This document shows, piece by piece, positions 44,674 through 54,322 of a stretch of 64,000 nucleotides of DNA. This stretch comes from an uncultured Caulobacter sp. (GTDB lineage: Bacteria > Pseudomonadota > Alphaproteobacteria > Caulobacterales > Caulobacteraceae), in assembly GCA_913776195.1 (NCBI GenBank), contig CAJYMH010000034.1:1-64000 (forward strand), written 5' to 3'. Within the stretch, counting starts at the first letter, position 1. Each line of letters starts with the position of its first letter. The notes under the pieces are model-generated. The model made no database searches. It saw nothing but the letters and a program-made list of their open reading frames with translations, and had not been told where the DNA came from. The position numbers and the translations under genes were made by a program.

Positions 44674-45144
44674 TCAGACTGGAACGGCCGTCGTGTATTT
44701 CACCTGGCTTAGAGCGAAGTGCGACGCCGCCGTTGCGACGGCGGGATGCTTGAGCAGGTCATTCATAAGAAAGCGCTCGTAGGCGGCCACGTCGGGCACG
44801 ACGACACGCATCAGATAGTCCCACTCCCCGGACATGGAGTGGCACTCCATGATCTCGCCACGGGTCTGGATGAACGCCTCGAACTTTTGGCGATCATCGC
44901 CCGTGTGGGACTTCATGCGTAGTTGGCACATGACGTTTACGCCCCGTCCGACCTTCTCAGCGTCCACCAGCCGCACGGCATGCCTTAGAAGGCCAGCCGT
45001 CTCTAGCGCCTTGATCCGTCGCCAGCACGACGCCGGCGAGGCGCCGACTTGATCGGCTAGCGCGGCGTGACTGAGGCTCGCATCCTGCTGCAAGGCGCGA
45101 AGGATGCGTCGGTCGATATCATCCAGATGATTTAACTGTTTCAT
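44674..45144 (-). CDS. Lrp/AsnC family transcriptional regulator
   Basis: A 156-residue regulator with an N-terminal HTH (LDDIDRRILRALQQDASLSHAALADQVGASPASCWRRIKALE in the usual Lrp pattern) and a C-terminal RAM/ligand-binding domain (about 65-150, with CHSMSGEWDYLMRVVV). Start set at 45144 (MKQLNHLDD) since the longer in-frame start at 45180 lacks homology. Divergent from phhA with a 94-nt shared promoter, so it is very likely the regulator of the phenylalanine/tyrosine operon. Confidence 0.93.
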   Translation of the reverse strand: MKQLNHLDDIDRRILRALQQDASLSHAALADQVGASPASCWRRIKALETAGLLRHAVRLVDAEKVGRGVNVMCQLRMKSHTGDDRQKFEAFIQTRGEIMECHSMSGEWDYLMRVVVPDVAAYERFLMNDLLKHPAVATAASHFALSQVKYTTAVPV

Positions 45145-45163
45145 AATGTGGCGATTTTGCGTG

Positions 45164-45238
45164 ACAACATTCCACAACATGGCTCAATAGGCTCAAGTCT
45201 GAAAGCGTTTGATCAGTGGGATCGCATAGCATGCGATC
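45164..45238. promoter_or_regulatory. Divergent asnC/phhA control region with repeats
   Basis: Two direct repeats ACAACAT at 45164-45170 and 45174-45180, exactly 10 bp apart, and a perfect inverted repeat GATCGCAT (45220-45227), AGC, ATGCGATC (45231-45238) that touches the phhA start codon. No Shine-Dalgarno is visible before phhA. The arrangement suggests operator sites for the divergent AsnC-type regulator and possibly a leaderless phhA transcript. Confidence 0.5.
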
Positions 45239-46108
45239 ATGACCCAGGTCGCCAAACCGCAGATCCCGCCGCCCGGTGCGGCCGCCGACTGGACCGTGCC
45301 CCAGAACTGGTCGGCCTATACGGCCGACGAGCACGGCATGTGGGACCTGCTTTTCGAGCGTCAGGCGCGCATGCTCAAAGGCCGGGTCACCCCGGCCTTC
45401 CTGCAGGGCCTCGACGTGCTGAGGTTGTCCAAGCCCGGCATTCCTGATTTCGAGGAGCTGTCCGAGCGCCTTCAGAAGCTCACGGGCTGGTCGGTCGTGG
45501 CCGTGCCCGGCCTTGTGCCCGACGATGTGTTCTTCGACCACATGGCCAACCGTCGCTTCGTGGCCGGTAACTTCATTCGCAGGCCCGACCAGATCGATTA
45601 TCTTGAAGAGCCGGACGTCTTTCATGACGTGTTCGGTCACGTGCCGCTGCTCGCCAATCCGATCTTCGCCGACTACATGCAGGCATACGGGGAGGGAGGT
45701 CTGCGCTCCCTTAAATTCGGCTCGCTGGAGAAGCTGGCCCGACTCTACTGGTACACCGTGGAGTTCGGCCTGATCCGCGAGGCGGGCGATCTGCACCTCT
45801 ACGGCGCGGGCATCGTCTCCAGCTACGGCGAGTCCGTCTTCGCCCTGGACGACGCGTCCCCGAACCGCCTCGGCTTCGATCTGAAACGTGTGATGCGGAC
45901 CAAGTACCGCATCGACGACTACCAGCAGACCTACTTCGTCATCGATAGTTTTGAGGACCTGCTGCAGCGGACCCTGGATACGGATTTCGCGCCGCTTTAC
46001 GCCGAGCTCGAAACCCTTCCGGACCTCGAAATTGAAACCATCTTGCCGCAGGACCGCGTGTTGACGCGTGGAACCCAGGCCTATGCCAGACAAAGGGCGC
46101 GCCAATGA
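45239..46108 (+). CDS. phhA: Phenylalanine 4-monooxygenase
   Basis: A 289-residue tetrahydropterin- and iron-dependent hydroxylase turning phenylalanine into tyrosine. The iron ligands are H129 and H134 in DVFHDVFGHVPLL and E175 in YWYTVEFGL. The pterin-contact segment GLVPDDVFFDHMANRRF is present too. Like other bacterial enzymes it lacks the N-terminal regulatory domain. The upstream in-frame stop at 45227 fixes ATG 45239 as the start. The stop overlaps the aminotransferase gene by ATGA. No phhB dehydratase gene is nearby. Confidence 0.96.
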   Translation: MTQVAKPQIPPPGAAADWTVPQNWSAYTADEHGMWDLLFERQARMLKGRVTPAFLQGLDVLRLSKPGIPDFEELSERLQKLTGWSVVAVPGLVPDDVFFDHMANRRFVAGNFIRRPDQIDYLEEPDVFHDVFGHVPLLANPIFADYMQAYGEGGLRSLKFGSLEKLARLYWYTVEFGLIREAGDLHLYGAGIVSSYGESVFALDDASPNRLGFDLKRVMRTKYRIDDYQQTYFVIDSFEDLLQRTLDTDFAPLYAELETLPDLEIETILPQDRVLTRGTQAYARQRARQ

Positions 46109-47316
46109 TCGATCTCAACACCGGGCCGGCCGCCCTGTTCGACAATCTGCGCCCGCAGGCGCCAGATGCGCTTTTGTCGCTAATTTCGCTGTTCAAGAAC
46201 GATCCGCGGCCGGACAAGCTCGACCTGGGCGTCGGCGTCTACAAAAACGAAGCGGGCGTGACACCGGTCCTGCGCGCGGTGAAGGCGGCCGAGCGCATCC
46301 TGCTGGAGACGCAAGGCTCCAAGTCCTATCTCGGCCCTGAAGGGGACATGGGCTTCGTCGAGGCGCTCAAGCCCATCGTATTTGGCGCATCGGCCGGCGG
46401 CGGCGAGGAAGTCTTCGGGGTTCAGACCCCCGGCGGCACCGGCGCGTTGCGCCTGGCCTGCGAGCTGATCAACGCCGCTCGTCCGGGCGCACGCGTGTGG
46501 CTGGGGACGCCGAGCTGGCCCAACCATGCGCCGATCTTCGCGGCCGCCGGCCTGAAAACGGCGACCTATTCCTGGTTCGATACGAAGACCCAGACGGTGC
46601 GTTTCGACGAGATGATGGCCGCGCTGAACAAGGCGGAGGCGGGTGATGTCGTTCTTCTGCACGGCTGCTGCCACAACCCAACCGGCGCGGACCTGACCTT
46701 GGATCAATGGAAGACCGTCGCCCATGTGGTCGCCGCGCGCGGCCTGCTTCCGCTGATCGACCTTGCCTATCAGGGCTTGGGCGAGGGACTGGAAGAAGAC
46801 GCCGCTGGCGCGCGTCTGGTCATCGCCGCCGTGGATGACGCCTTGATCGCCTATTCCTGCGACAAAAACTTCGGCCTTTATCGCGATCGTACTGGCGCGC
46901 TGTTCACGTTCAACCGCAACGCCGACCGAGCCGATCTTGTCCGCTCCAACGTCTTGGCGCTGGCGCGGGCCAACTGGTCGATGCCGCCGGATCATGGGGG
47001 AGCCGTCGCCCGTATCGTGCTTGAGGACGCGGCCCTGGCCGCCAGCTGGCGCGCCGAGCTGGAAGAGATGCGAGTCCGCATCGCCTCCGTGCGCGTTGCT
47101 CTGGCGGATGCTGATCCGCGTCTGGACGGCCTGCGCCGCCAGCACGGCATGTTCTCGCTGCTGCCGGTGAGCCCGGCCCAGGTCTCGCACCTGCGCAGCG
47201 CTCACGCCGTCTACATGGCCGGTTCCGGCCGCATCAACCTGGCCGGCCTGACCGCCGCCACTGTTCCGGTTTTCGCGCAGGCCTTCGCCGCCTGCCTTGA
47301 GGGAGAATTCGCATGA
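46105..47316 (+). CDS. Aromatic amino acid aminotransferase
   Basis: A 403-residue class-I PLP aminotransferase of the AspC/TyrB type. Opening LGVGVYKNEAGVTPVLRAV, the VQTPGGTGALRLA stretch, HGCCHNPTGADLT with N191, D219 in PLIDLAYQG and the PLP lysine K254 in YSCDKNFGLYRDRTGAL. In this operon it most likely converts tyrosine to 4-hydroxyphenylpyruvate. ATGA overlaps with both phhA and hppD. Confidence 0.94.
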   Translation: MIDLNTGPAALFDNLRPQAPDALLSLISLFKNDPRPDKLDLGVGVYKNEAGVTPVLRAVKAAERILLETQGSKSYLGPEGDMGFVEALKPIVFGASAGGGEEVFGVQTPGGTGALRLACELINAARPGARVWLGTPSWPNHAPIFAAAGLKTATYSWFDTKTQTVRFDEMMAALNKAEAGDVVLLHGCCHNPTGADLTLDQWKTVAHVVAARGLLPLIDLAYQGLGEGLEEDAAGARLVIAAVDDALIAYSCDKNFGLYRDRTGALFTFNRNADRADLVRSNVLALARANWSMPPDHGGAVARIVLEDAALAASWRAELEEMRVRIASVRVALADADPRLDGLRRQHGMFSLLPVSPAQVSHLRSAHAVYMAGSGRINLAGLTAATVPVFAQAFAACLEGEFA

Positions 47317-48386
47317 GCACCGTCACTGAAGGCAATCCGCTCGGTCTGGACGGCTTCGAGTTCGTCGAGTTCACCAGCCCGAACGCGGCGGCCATGACCG
47401 CTCTGATCGAACAGCTCGGCTTCGTCGCCTATTCCAAGCATCCGACCAAGGCTTTGGTCCGTTACAAGCAGGGGCGCATCAACCTTCTTGTGAACCAGGA
47501 GACCACAGGTCAGGTGGCCGACTTCCGCGCCGACCACGGCCCGTCGGCCAGCGGCATGGCGTTCCGCGTGGCTGACGCCAAGCAGGCGTTCGATACCGCT
47601 ATCGCCCGCGGCGCCAAGGCGGCGGACGCGGCGCGCGGCGCGCTGGGTGAGGGCAGCTATGTCCTGGAAGGCATTGGCGGCTCGTACCTCTATCTGGTCG
47701 ATCGCCATGGCGCGAGAGGCTCGATCTACGACGCCTGGGAGAAGATCCCCGGGGCTGATGAAGCCGAAGCCGCCAACAATGTGGGCTTGGATCTGCTCGA
47801 CCACCTTACTCACAATGTGCGTCGCGGCCAGATGCGCACCTGGTCGACCTTCTACAACCAGATTTTCGGCTTCGAAGAGCAGAAGTACTTCGACATCAAG
47901 GGCCAGGCGACGGGCCTGTTCAGCCAGGCGATGATCGCGCCGGACAAGGCGATCCGCATCCCGCTGAACGAGAGCCAGGACGACAAGTCCCAGATCGAGG
48001 AGTTCATCCGCGAGTACAACGGCGAGGGCATCCAGCACCTGGCCCTGACCACGGCTGACATCTACGACACGGTCGAGCGCCTGCGCGCTCGTGGCGTCAA
48101 GCTGCAGGACACCATCGAGACCTACTACGAACTGGTCGACAAGCGCGTGCCGGGCCATGGCGAAGACCTTGAGCGTCTGCGCAAGAACCGCATCCTCATC
48201 GACGGCGCCGTCGGCGAGGAAGGTCTGCTGCTGCAGATCTTCACCGAGAACCTGTTCGGTCCGATCTTCTTCGAGATCATCCAGCGCAAGGGCAATGAGG
48301 GCTTCGGCAACGGCAACTTCCAGGCGCTGTTCGAATCCATCGAACTCGACCAGATCCGCCGCGGCGTGATTAAGGTCGACGCCTGA
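47313..48386 (+). CDS. hppD: 4-hydroxyphenylpyruvate dioxygenase
   Basis: Fe(II) dioxygenase of 357 residues forming homogentisate. Two VOC domains: the N-terminal domain (about 10-150) and the catalytic domain (about 160-345), with likely iron ligands in LLDHLTHNV, GIQHLALTT and FFEIIQRKG, followed by the GFGNGNFQALFESIE C-terminal gate helix. Its start overlaps the aminotransferase stop by ATGA. Length is normal. Confidence 0.96.
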   Translation: MSTVTEGNPLGLDGFEFVEFTSPNAAAMTALIEQLGFVAYSKHPTKALVRYKQGRINLLVNQETTGQVADFRADHGPSASGMAFRVADAKQAFDTAIARGAKAADAARGALGEGSYVLEGIGGSYLYLVDRHGARGSIYDAWEKIPGADEAEAANNVGLDLLDHLTHNVRRGQMRTWSTFYNQIFGFEEQKYFDIKGQATGLFSQAMIAPDKAIRIPLNESQDDKSQIEEFIREYNGEGIQHLALTTADIYDTVERLRARGVKLQDTIETYYELVDKRVPGHGEDLERLRKNRILIDGAVGEEGLLLQIFTENLFGPIFFEIIQRKGNEGFGNGNFQALFESIELDQIRRGVIKVDA

Positions 48387-48409
48387 CGCTCTAACGCCTG
48401 GGAGGAATT

Positions 48410-49723
48410 ATGAACGACAGGCGTAACGAAGCGCCGGAAGAGTACGGGTCCGGGTTCGGCAACAGCTTCGCGTTCGAGGCTGTGGCCGGCGCATTGCCCG
48501 TGGGCCGCAACTCGCCGCAAAAGGCGCCCTTTGGCCTCTACGCCGAGCAACTGTCGGGCAGCGCCTTCACGGCGCCCCGGCACGACAACAAGCGCTCCTG
48601 GCTATACCGCTTGAGGCCGACGGCCAGTCACGCACCGTTTCAGCCCTATGGGGGCGCCAAGCTGGTGCGTTCGGGGCCCTTTAACGAGCTCCCGCCCAGC
48701 CCCAACCGCATGCGCTGGGACCCGCTGCCGACACCGACCGACCCGACCGACTTCATTGACGGCCTGACGACCTATGGCGGAAACGGCGACGTGGCGGTCA
48801 ACGCCGGCGTCGGCGTTCATCTCTACGCCGCTAACCAATCCATGCAGGGGCGGGTGTTCTACGACGCTGACGGCGAGTTGCTGATCGTGCCGCAGCAAGG
48901 AGCCCTGCTGATCGCCACCGAGTTAGGGCGCCTATCGGTCGCGCCGGGCGAGATTTGTCTTATTCCGCGTGGCGTGCGCTTTCGCGTCGAGCTGAAGGAC
49001 GGCGAGGCGCGCGGCTATGTCTGCGAGAACTACGGCGCGCCATTTCGGCTGCCGGACCTGGGCCCCATCGGCTCGAACGGATTGGCCAACAGCCGCGATT
49101 TCTTGACCCCGCACGCTTGGTACGAGGACATCGACGGGCCCTGTGAGGTGGTCCAAAAGTTCCAGGGCGGGCTTTGGATAACCACGCTCGATCATTCTCC
49201 TCTGGACGTGGTCGCGTGGCACGGCAATCTGGCTCCGTGCAAGTACGACCTGGCGCGGTTCAACACGATTGGGACCGTCTCCTACGACCACCCGGATCCG
49301 TCGATTTTCACCGTCCTGACGTCGCCCTCCGAACAGCCAGGAACGGCTAACTGCGATTTTGTGATCTTCCCGCCGCGCTGGATGGTGGCCGAAGATACGT
49401 TTCGCCCGCCCTGGTTTCATCGCAACGTCATGAGCGAGTTCATGGGGCTGATCCACGGAGCCTATGACGCCAAGGCCGGCGGCTTCGCGCCGGGCGGCGC
49501 ATCCTTGCACAACTGCATGAGCGGCCATGGTCCGGACCAGGAAAGTTGGGACAAGGCGACCAACGCCGAGTTGAAGCCCCACAAGATCGAGAACACCATG
49601 GCCTTCATGTTTGAAAGTCGTTGGGTGATCCGTCCCACGCGTTTTGCGATGGAGACGCCATTGATGCAGCTCGACTACGACGACTGCTGGACGGGCTTCC
49701 AAAAGGGCAGGCCGCTCGCTTGA
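48410..49723 (+). CDS. hmgA: Homogentisate 1,2-dioxygenase
   Basis: A 437-residue ring-cleaving Fe(II) enzyme giving maleylacetoacetate. Family signs: [13 protein letters not shown] near the N-terminus, [49 protein letters not shown] and [12 protein letters not shown] containing the metal and acid-base histidines. A GGAGG box lies just before the ATG. Maleylacetoacetate isomerase and fumarylacetoacetase, the next two enzymes, are not in the window. The stop overlaps the Rieske gene by TTGA. Confidence 0.96.
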   Translation: MNDRRNEAPEEYGSGFGNSFAFEAVAGALPVGRNSPQKAPFGLYAEQLSGSAFTAPRHDNKRSWLYRLRPTASHAPFQPYGGAKLVRSGPFNELPPSPNRMRWDPLPTPTDPTDFIDGLTTYGGNGDVAVNAGVGVHLYAANQSMQGRVFYDADGELLIVPQQGALLIATELGRLSVAPGEICLIPRGVRFRVELKDGEARGYVCENYGAPFRLPDLGPIGSNGLANSRDFLTPHAWYEDIDGPCEVVQKFQGGLWITTLDHSPLDVVAWHGNLAPCKYDLARFNTIGTVSYDHPDPSIFTVLTSPSEQPGTANCDFVIFPPRWMVAEDTFRPPWFHRNVMSEFMGLIHGAYDAKAGGFAPGGASLHNCMSGHGPDQESWDKATNAELKPHKIENTMAFMFESRWVIRPTRFAMETPLMQLDYDDCWTGFQKGRPLA

Positions 49724-50091
49724 CTGAAGAGACAGCGTTTCGCCGCCTGTTCTCCACGCCGCCTGGCGTGCGGCTGGGATCGGTCGAGCTGGTCGCCGAC
49801 GGCAAGGCGCGCAACTTGGTGCTGGAGATCGGCGATGGCCGCTTTCACGGCTTCATCGTGCGTCAAGGCCAAGCGGTGTTCGGCTATGTCGACCGCTGCC
49901 CCCATGCGGGACTCCCGCTGGCTCAGAAGCTGGACGACTATCTGACGCCGGACGGCGGCATGATCGTTTGCAGCTGGCACGGCGCGCTGTTCAAGATCGA
50001 TAGCGGAGCGTGCGTCGGCGGCCCGTGTGCAGGACAGAAGCTGACGCCCTGGCCTATCGAGGTCATAGACGGCGTCATCAGGACAAATTGA
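49720..50091 (+). CDS. Small Rieske [2Fe-2S] protein in the tyrosine operon
   Basis: A 123-residue Rieske protein with cluster ligands C60-x-H62 (CPHAG) and C84-xx-H87 (CSWHGALF). The rest is a short beta-rich fold, with no other domain. The TTG start at 49720 was chosen because it overlaps the hmgA stop by TTGA and gives a Rieske domain of normal length; the longer in-frame start at 49621 lies within hmgA. It could carry electrons for an oxygenase or redox enzyme of this pathway. No known step of homogentisate breakdown needs it. Confidence 0.88.
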   Translation: MTEETAFRRLFSTPPGVRLGSVELVADGKARNLVLEIGDGRFHGFIVRQGQAVFGYVDRCPHAGLPLAQKLDDYLTPDGGMIVCSWHGALFKIDSGACVGGPCAGQKLTPWPIEVIDGVIRTN

Positions 50092-50102
50092 GGAATGAGG
50101 AC

Positions 50103-50783
50103 ATGGCGCAAAGGGTGATTGTAACGGGCGCGCGGGGCGTCCTTGGTCGCGCCGTGGTCGAGGCCTTTCTGGCCGCCGGCGCCAAGGTGGCGGCTCCCGT
50201 GCGAGGGGAGGCGGCGGACGCCGATCTGCCCGCCGAGGTGGCGGTGATCGGCGGGGCGGACCTGAGCGATCCGGCTTCAGCCCTGTCGGCGTTTCAGCGG
50301 GCCAAGGCGGCCCTGGGCGGCGCGGACGTTGTGGCCAATGTCGCTGGCGGCTTTGCCTTTGAGATGATTTCCGATGGCTCGCCAACAACTTGGCGCGAAA
50401 TGTTCACAATAAACGTCGAGACCTGCACCAATTTTTCCCGCGCCGCTGCGAAAGAGCTGGCGGATGGCGGAGCCATCGTCAACGTCGGCTCCGCCGCGGC
50501 GACGACCGCCGGCCCGGGCATGGCCCCCTACGCTGCGTCCAAAGCGGCGGTGGCCAGGCTGACCGAAAGTCTGGCGGCTGAACTGAAGGGGCGGGTGCGG
50601 GTCAACGCTGTGTTGCCCTCGGTCATGGACACGCCCCGTAACCGGGCCGACATGCCTTCAGCCGACCCGGCGGCCTGGACCGCGCCCGCCGCCGTGGCGG
50701 ACGCGATCGTGTTCCTGGCCTCCGGCGACGCGCGCGCCATAAACGGCGCCCTGGTGCCGGTGACAAATCCCGCCGTCGCCTAG
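50103..50783 (+). CDS. SDR family oxidoreductase, dihydropteridine-reductase-like
   Basis: A 226-residue short-chain dehydrogenase: nucleotide-binding [18 protein letters not shown] (1-22), [11 protein letters not shown], catalytic Tyr-x3-Lys in [12 protein letters not shown] and C-terminal [23 protein letters not shown]. The GxRGxLG start, the VAGG segment and the DTPxNRxxMPxADxxxW stretch match the pattern of quinonoid dihydropteridine reductase, although wider SDR groups share the last motif. In an operon with pterin-dependent PhhA, recycling of dihydropterin is a sensible role. The stop shares CTAG with the next convergent gene. Confidence 0.82.
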   Translation: MAQRVIVTGARGVLGRAVVEAFLAAGAKVAAPVRGEAADADLPAEVAVIGGADLSDPASALSAFQRAKAALGGADVVANVAGGFAFEMISDGSPTTWREMFTINVETCTNFSRAAAKELADGGAIVNVGSAAATTAGPGMAPYAASKAAVARLTESLAAELKGRVRVNAVLPSVMDTPRNRADMPSADPAAWTAPAAVADAIVFLASGDARAINGALVPVTNPAVA

Positions 50784-52117
50784 GGCGCTGTCTCCGTAGG
50801 CGGGCGCGGCGTGTTGGGCGTCACGCGCCAGATGACGTTGCCGACATCGTCGGCCACCAGCAGCGCGCCGGCGGTGTCCACCGCTACGCCCACGGGGCGT
50901 CCCCATGCATCGCCCTTGGGGCTGAGAAAGCCGGTGAGGAAGTCCTGGGAGGGCCCCGACGGCATGCCACTGGCGAAGGGCACGAAGGCGACCTTGTAAC
51001 CGCTGGGCGGTTTGCGGTTCCACGAGCCGTGCTGACCGATGAAAGCGCCGTTGGCGTACTGGGCTGGGAAGCTTGCGCCTTCATAGAAGGTCAGGCCCAG
51101 CGAGGCGGTGTGGGCGCCCAGGGCGAAGTCCGGCTTGATCGCCTTGGCCACCAGATCGGGACGCGCAGGTTTGACGCGCGCGTCGACCGTTTGGCCATAG
51201 TAGCTGTACGGCCAGCCGTAGAACCCGCCTTCCTTCACCGAGGTCATGTAGTCGGGCACCAGGTCATTGCCGATCTCGTCCCGCTCGTTGACAGCGGTCC
51301 ACAGCGCGCCGCTTTGCGGCTGCCAACCCATGCCGTTGGGGTTGCGCAGGCCTGACGCAAAGATCCGCGATGCGCCGGTGACCGGGTCGATTTCAAGGAT
51401 GGCGGCCCGCCGCTCTTCGTTCTCCATGCCGTTCTCGCCGACATTGCTGTTCGAGCCGGTGGTGGCGTAGAGCCTTGAGCCGTCCTTGCTGGCGATCAGG
51501 CTCTTGGTCCAGTGATGATTGATCGGGCCTGCGGGCAGGTCCGCAACCTTTTGCGGCGCGGCCGTGATCTTGGTCTGCCCCTCCTGGTAGGGGAAACGGA
51601 CCACGGCATCGGTGTTGGCGACGTAGAAGTTGTCGCCGATCAGCGCCATCCCGAAAGGCGAGTTCAAGTTCTCAAGGAAGGTGGTTTTGGTTTCGGCGAC
51701 GCCATCGCCGTCCTCATCGCGCAGGAGGCTGATGCGGTTGGCGCTCGGCGCCTTGGCGCCGGCCTTCGCCATCACCTTGCTTTGAACCCAGGCTCGCAGG
51801 CCCTTGGGCTTCTTGGCGGGCCCATTGGTCTCCGCCACCAGAACGTCGCCATTTGGCAGGACGTGGAGCCAGCGCGGGTGATCCAGCGCCGAGGCGAAGG
51901 CGGTCACCGTGAAGCCGGCCGGCGCCACAGGCTTTTGTCCGTCAGGCCAGCCCTTGGCCGGCGCGATATCGATCACGGGCAAAAGCGACTTGCGCGGTTC
52001 GGGCAGTTTCGGATCTGGGCCGTATCCGTCTTGGGAAGGCAGGGCAGGCCCGCTGCAGGCGGCCAAGGCCAGCAGCAAAGGCGCCGCGGCGGCGGCCAGC
52101 GTCAGGTGTGTTTTCAT
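50780..52117 (-). CDS. PQQ-type sugar/sorbosone dehydrogenase-like lipoprotein
   Basis: A 445-residue six-bladed propeller protein. Signal peptide and lipobox LLALAACSG place it in the envelope as a lipoprotein. Family signs are [25 protein letters not shown], the [10 protein letters not shown] calcium-like loop, [50 protein letters not shown] and [18 protein letters not shown]. Annotated relatives are called sorbosone dehydrogenases, with PQQ as cofactor; the substrate is unproven. Start set at 52117 by the signal peptide. Confidence 0.88.
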   Translation of the reverse strand: MKTHLTLAAAAAPLLLALAACSGPALPSQDGYGPDPKLPEPRKSLLPVIDIAPAKGWPDGQKPVAPAGFTVTAFASALDHPRWLHVLPNGDVLVAETNGPAKKPKGLRAWVQSKVMAKAGAKAPSANRISLLRDEDGDGVAETKTTFLENLNSPFGMALIGDNFYVANTDAVVRFPYQEGQTKITAAPQKVADLPAGPINHHWTKSLIASKDGSRLYATTGSNSNVGENGMENEERRAAILEIDPVTGASRIFASGLRNPNGMGWQPQSGALWTAVNERDEIGNDLVPDYMTSVKEGGFYGWPYSYYGQTVDARVKPARPDLVAKAIKPDFALGAHTASLGLTFYEGASFPAQYANGAFIGQHGSWNRKPPSGYKVAFVPFASGMPSGPSQDFLTGFLSPKGDAWGRPVGVAVDTAGALLVADDVGNVIWRVTPNTPRPPTETAP

Positions 52118-52304
52118 CGGCGCTTCATCCCATCCCGCTTCGATATCGGGGTTCAACGCGCAACTGTGCCGCAAGTTCGAGCATGAGGCGACCAAGGCTT
52201 GCGCTGCAACGGGCTCCTATAAGCGCGCGCAGAATTCCTGTGGTCGCGAAACCCTGTCGCACCACTAGGTTTATGGCTGAATTCCCACGTCCCGGAGCCG
52301 GGTC

Positions 52305-53660
52305 ATGACGACGGCCGCAACGCAAACCTCCAAGCCGCTCTGGTCCAATTTTGGATTTCAGGTTCTGGTCGCCATGGCGATCGGTTTGGGCGCGGGCTTG
52401 CTTGCGCGCACGCTTGGAGTGCAAGAGGGGCAGGGCGGTTACGTGCTGGCCGAGACCTTGCGCCAGGTCGGCTCTTTGTTCGTACAGCTCTTGCGCGCTC
52501 TAGTGCCGCCGCTGGTCTTCACCGCGATCGTCGCCAGTATCGCCAATCTTCGCGAGCTGCAAAACGCCGCCCAACTGGTGTGGAGGACCCTGCTCTGGTT
52601 TGCGATCACCGCCCTGATCGCCGTCACCATCGGCATCGCCCTTGGCCTGATTTTGCAGCCGGGGCTCCACGCTTCGGTGGCCGCCAGCCAAGCCAAGGCG
52701 CCTTCAACGGTGGGGTCTTGGCTGGACTTTCTGACCAGCCTAGTCCCCAGCAACGTGCTTGGCCTGCAGGCCGCCACGAAGCTGACAGACGCCGGCGCCG
52801 CCACCAGTCTGTCCTTCAATGTGCTTCAGATCGTGGTGATCTCCTTGGTGGTCGGCGTGGCGGCGCTGAAGGTCGGTGAGGCGGGCCGCGGTTTTCTCGC
52901 GTTCAACGCCTCGGCCCTGGCCATCGTACGCAAGGTGTTGTGGTGGGTGATCCGTCTAACGCCGATCGGCACCATCGGCCTCTTTGGCAACGCTGTGGCG
53001 CAGTACGGCTGGACCACCCTGGGCCAGCTTGGGGCTTTCACCATAGCGGTCTATGCCGGCCTGGGTCTGGTGTTGTTCGTGGTCTATCCGGCGCTGCTGC
53101 TGGCCCATGGGCTCAATCCGTTGAGGTTCCTAACGGGCGTCTGGCCGGCGGTGCAGCTGGGCTTTGTCTCCCGCTCCTCCATCGGCACCTTGCCGGTGAC
53201 GGAGATGGTGACCGAAACCCGCCTGGGCGTCCCGCGCGCCTACGCCGCCTTCGCCGTTCCGTTAGGTGCGACGACCAAGATGGACGGCTGCGCGGCCGTC
53301 TATCCAGCCGTGGCGGCGATCTTTGTGGCGCAGTTCTACGGTCTTCATCTGGATCTGGCCGACTATGCGCTGATCGTGTTTGTCTCAGTGATCGGCTCTG
53401 CGGCGACCGCGGGGCTGACCGGGGCCATTGTCATGCTGACCCTGACCCTCTCGACCCTAGGGCTGCCCCTGGAGGGCGTCGGTCTGCTGCTGGCGATCGA
53501 CCCGATCATCGACATGGGCCGCACGGCCGTGAACGTTGCTGGCCAGGCCCTTGTGCCCACCTTGGTCGCTAAGGAGCACAAGATCCTCGATCTGGCTGTG
53601 TTCAATGGTCAGGGGCGCGATGATGATCAAGCCCTGCACGGCTTGGCGCCTGCGCAGTAG
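52305..53660 (+). CDS. Dicarboxylate/amino acid:cation symporter (DAACS family)
   Basis: A 451-residue membrane protein of the GltP/DctA family with about eight helices and two re-entrant loops. Visible are the LLRALVPPLVFTAIVASIA segment, the serine-rich loop SRSSIGTLPVTEM of re-entrant loop 1, and the GATTKMDGCA and AIDPIIDMGRTAVNVAGQAL segments near the substrate and cation sites. It takes up C4-dicarboxylates or acidic/neutral amino acids. It is a paralogue of the partial dctA at the end of the window; no regulator is adjacent. Confidence 0.92.
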   Translation: MTTAATQTSKPLWSNFGFQVLVAMAIGLGAGLLARTLGVQEGQGGYVLAETLRQVGSLFVQLLRALVPPLVFTAIVASIANLRELQNAAQLVWRTLLWFAITALIAVTIGIALGLILQPGLHASVAASQAKAPSTVGSWLDFLTSLVPSNVLGLQAATKLTDAGAATSLSFNVLQIVVISLVVGVAALKVGEAGRGFLAFNASALAIVRKVLWWVIRLTPIGTIGLFGNAVAQYGWTTLGQLGAFTIAVYAGLGLVLFVVYPALLLAHGLNPLRFLTGVWPAVQLGFVSRSSIGTLPVTEMVTETRLGVPRAYAAFAVPLGATTKMDGCAAVYPAVAAIFVAQFYGLHLDLADYALIVFVSVIGSAATAGLTGAIVMLTLTLSTLGLPLEGVGLLLAIDPIIDMGRTAVNVAGQALVPTLVAKEHKILDLAVFNGQGRDDDQALHGLAPAQ

Positions 53661-53698
53661 CCGCTTGCTCCTTGGTTGTCGCCGCGCCAAGACAGGGC

Positions 53699-54322
53699 AT
53701 GAGCGACACTCTCGACGAAGACGCGATCAACGCGCGCCATAACGCCAAGATGAAGGTCATCCAAGCCGCCCGCGAGCGGATGATGGCCGAGCGTCAGGAA
53801 GAACGTGGCCTGGTGATCGTCAACACCGGGCCCGGCAAGGGCAAGAGCACCGCCGCCTTTGGCATGGCGGCCCGCATGATCGGCCATGGACGAAGGGTCA
53901 GCGTCATCCAATTCATCAAGGGCGCCATGGAGACCGGCGAGAAGGCGGTATTCGACGCCTTTCCAGACCATATCGAATTTCGGCCCATGGGCGAAGGCTT
54001 CACCTGGGACACCCAGGATCGCGCGCGCGACATCGCCGTCGCTCGCCTCGCCTGGGAAGCCGCCAAGGCGCGACTGCTCGATCCGAACGATTGGGACATG
54101 GTGATCTGCGACGAGCTGAACATCGTGCTGCGCTACGAGTATCTGCCGGTGAGCGAAGTGCTCGACGCTATCGCCGCCAAGCCGTTGATGAAGCACCTGG
54201 TGGTCACCGGGCGTAATGCGCCGCAGGCGCTGATCGACGCCGCCGATCTCGTCACGGAGATGACTCAGGTGAAGCATCCGTTTCGCAGCGGGGTCAAAGC
54301 GCAGGCGGGGGTGGAGTTTTGA
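53699..54322 (+). CDS. cobO: Corrinoid adenosyltransferase (CobO/BtuR type)
   Basis: A 207-residue ATP:cob(I)alamin adenosyltransferase with the P-loop NTGPGKGKSTAAFG (about 41-54), the GRRVSVIQFIKGAMETGE stretch, VICDELNIVLRYEYL and the C-terminal KHPFRSGVKAQAGVEF. Start set at 53699 (MSDTLDED). It adds the adenosyl group to cobalamin. Overlaps the DUF1636 gene by TTGA, a pairing often seen in cobalamin gene clusters. Confidence 0.95.
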   Translation: MSDTLDEDAINARHNAKMKVIQAARERMMAERQEERGLVIVNTGPGKGKSTAAFGMAARMIGHGRRVSVIQFIKGAMETGEKAVFDAFPDHIEFRPMGEGFTWDTQDRARDIAVARLAWEAAKARLLDPNDWDMVICDELNIVLRYEYLPVSEVLDAIAAKPLMKHLVVTGRNAPQALIDAADLVTEMTQVKHPFRSGVKAQAGVEF

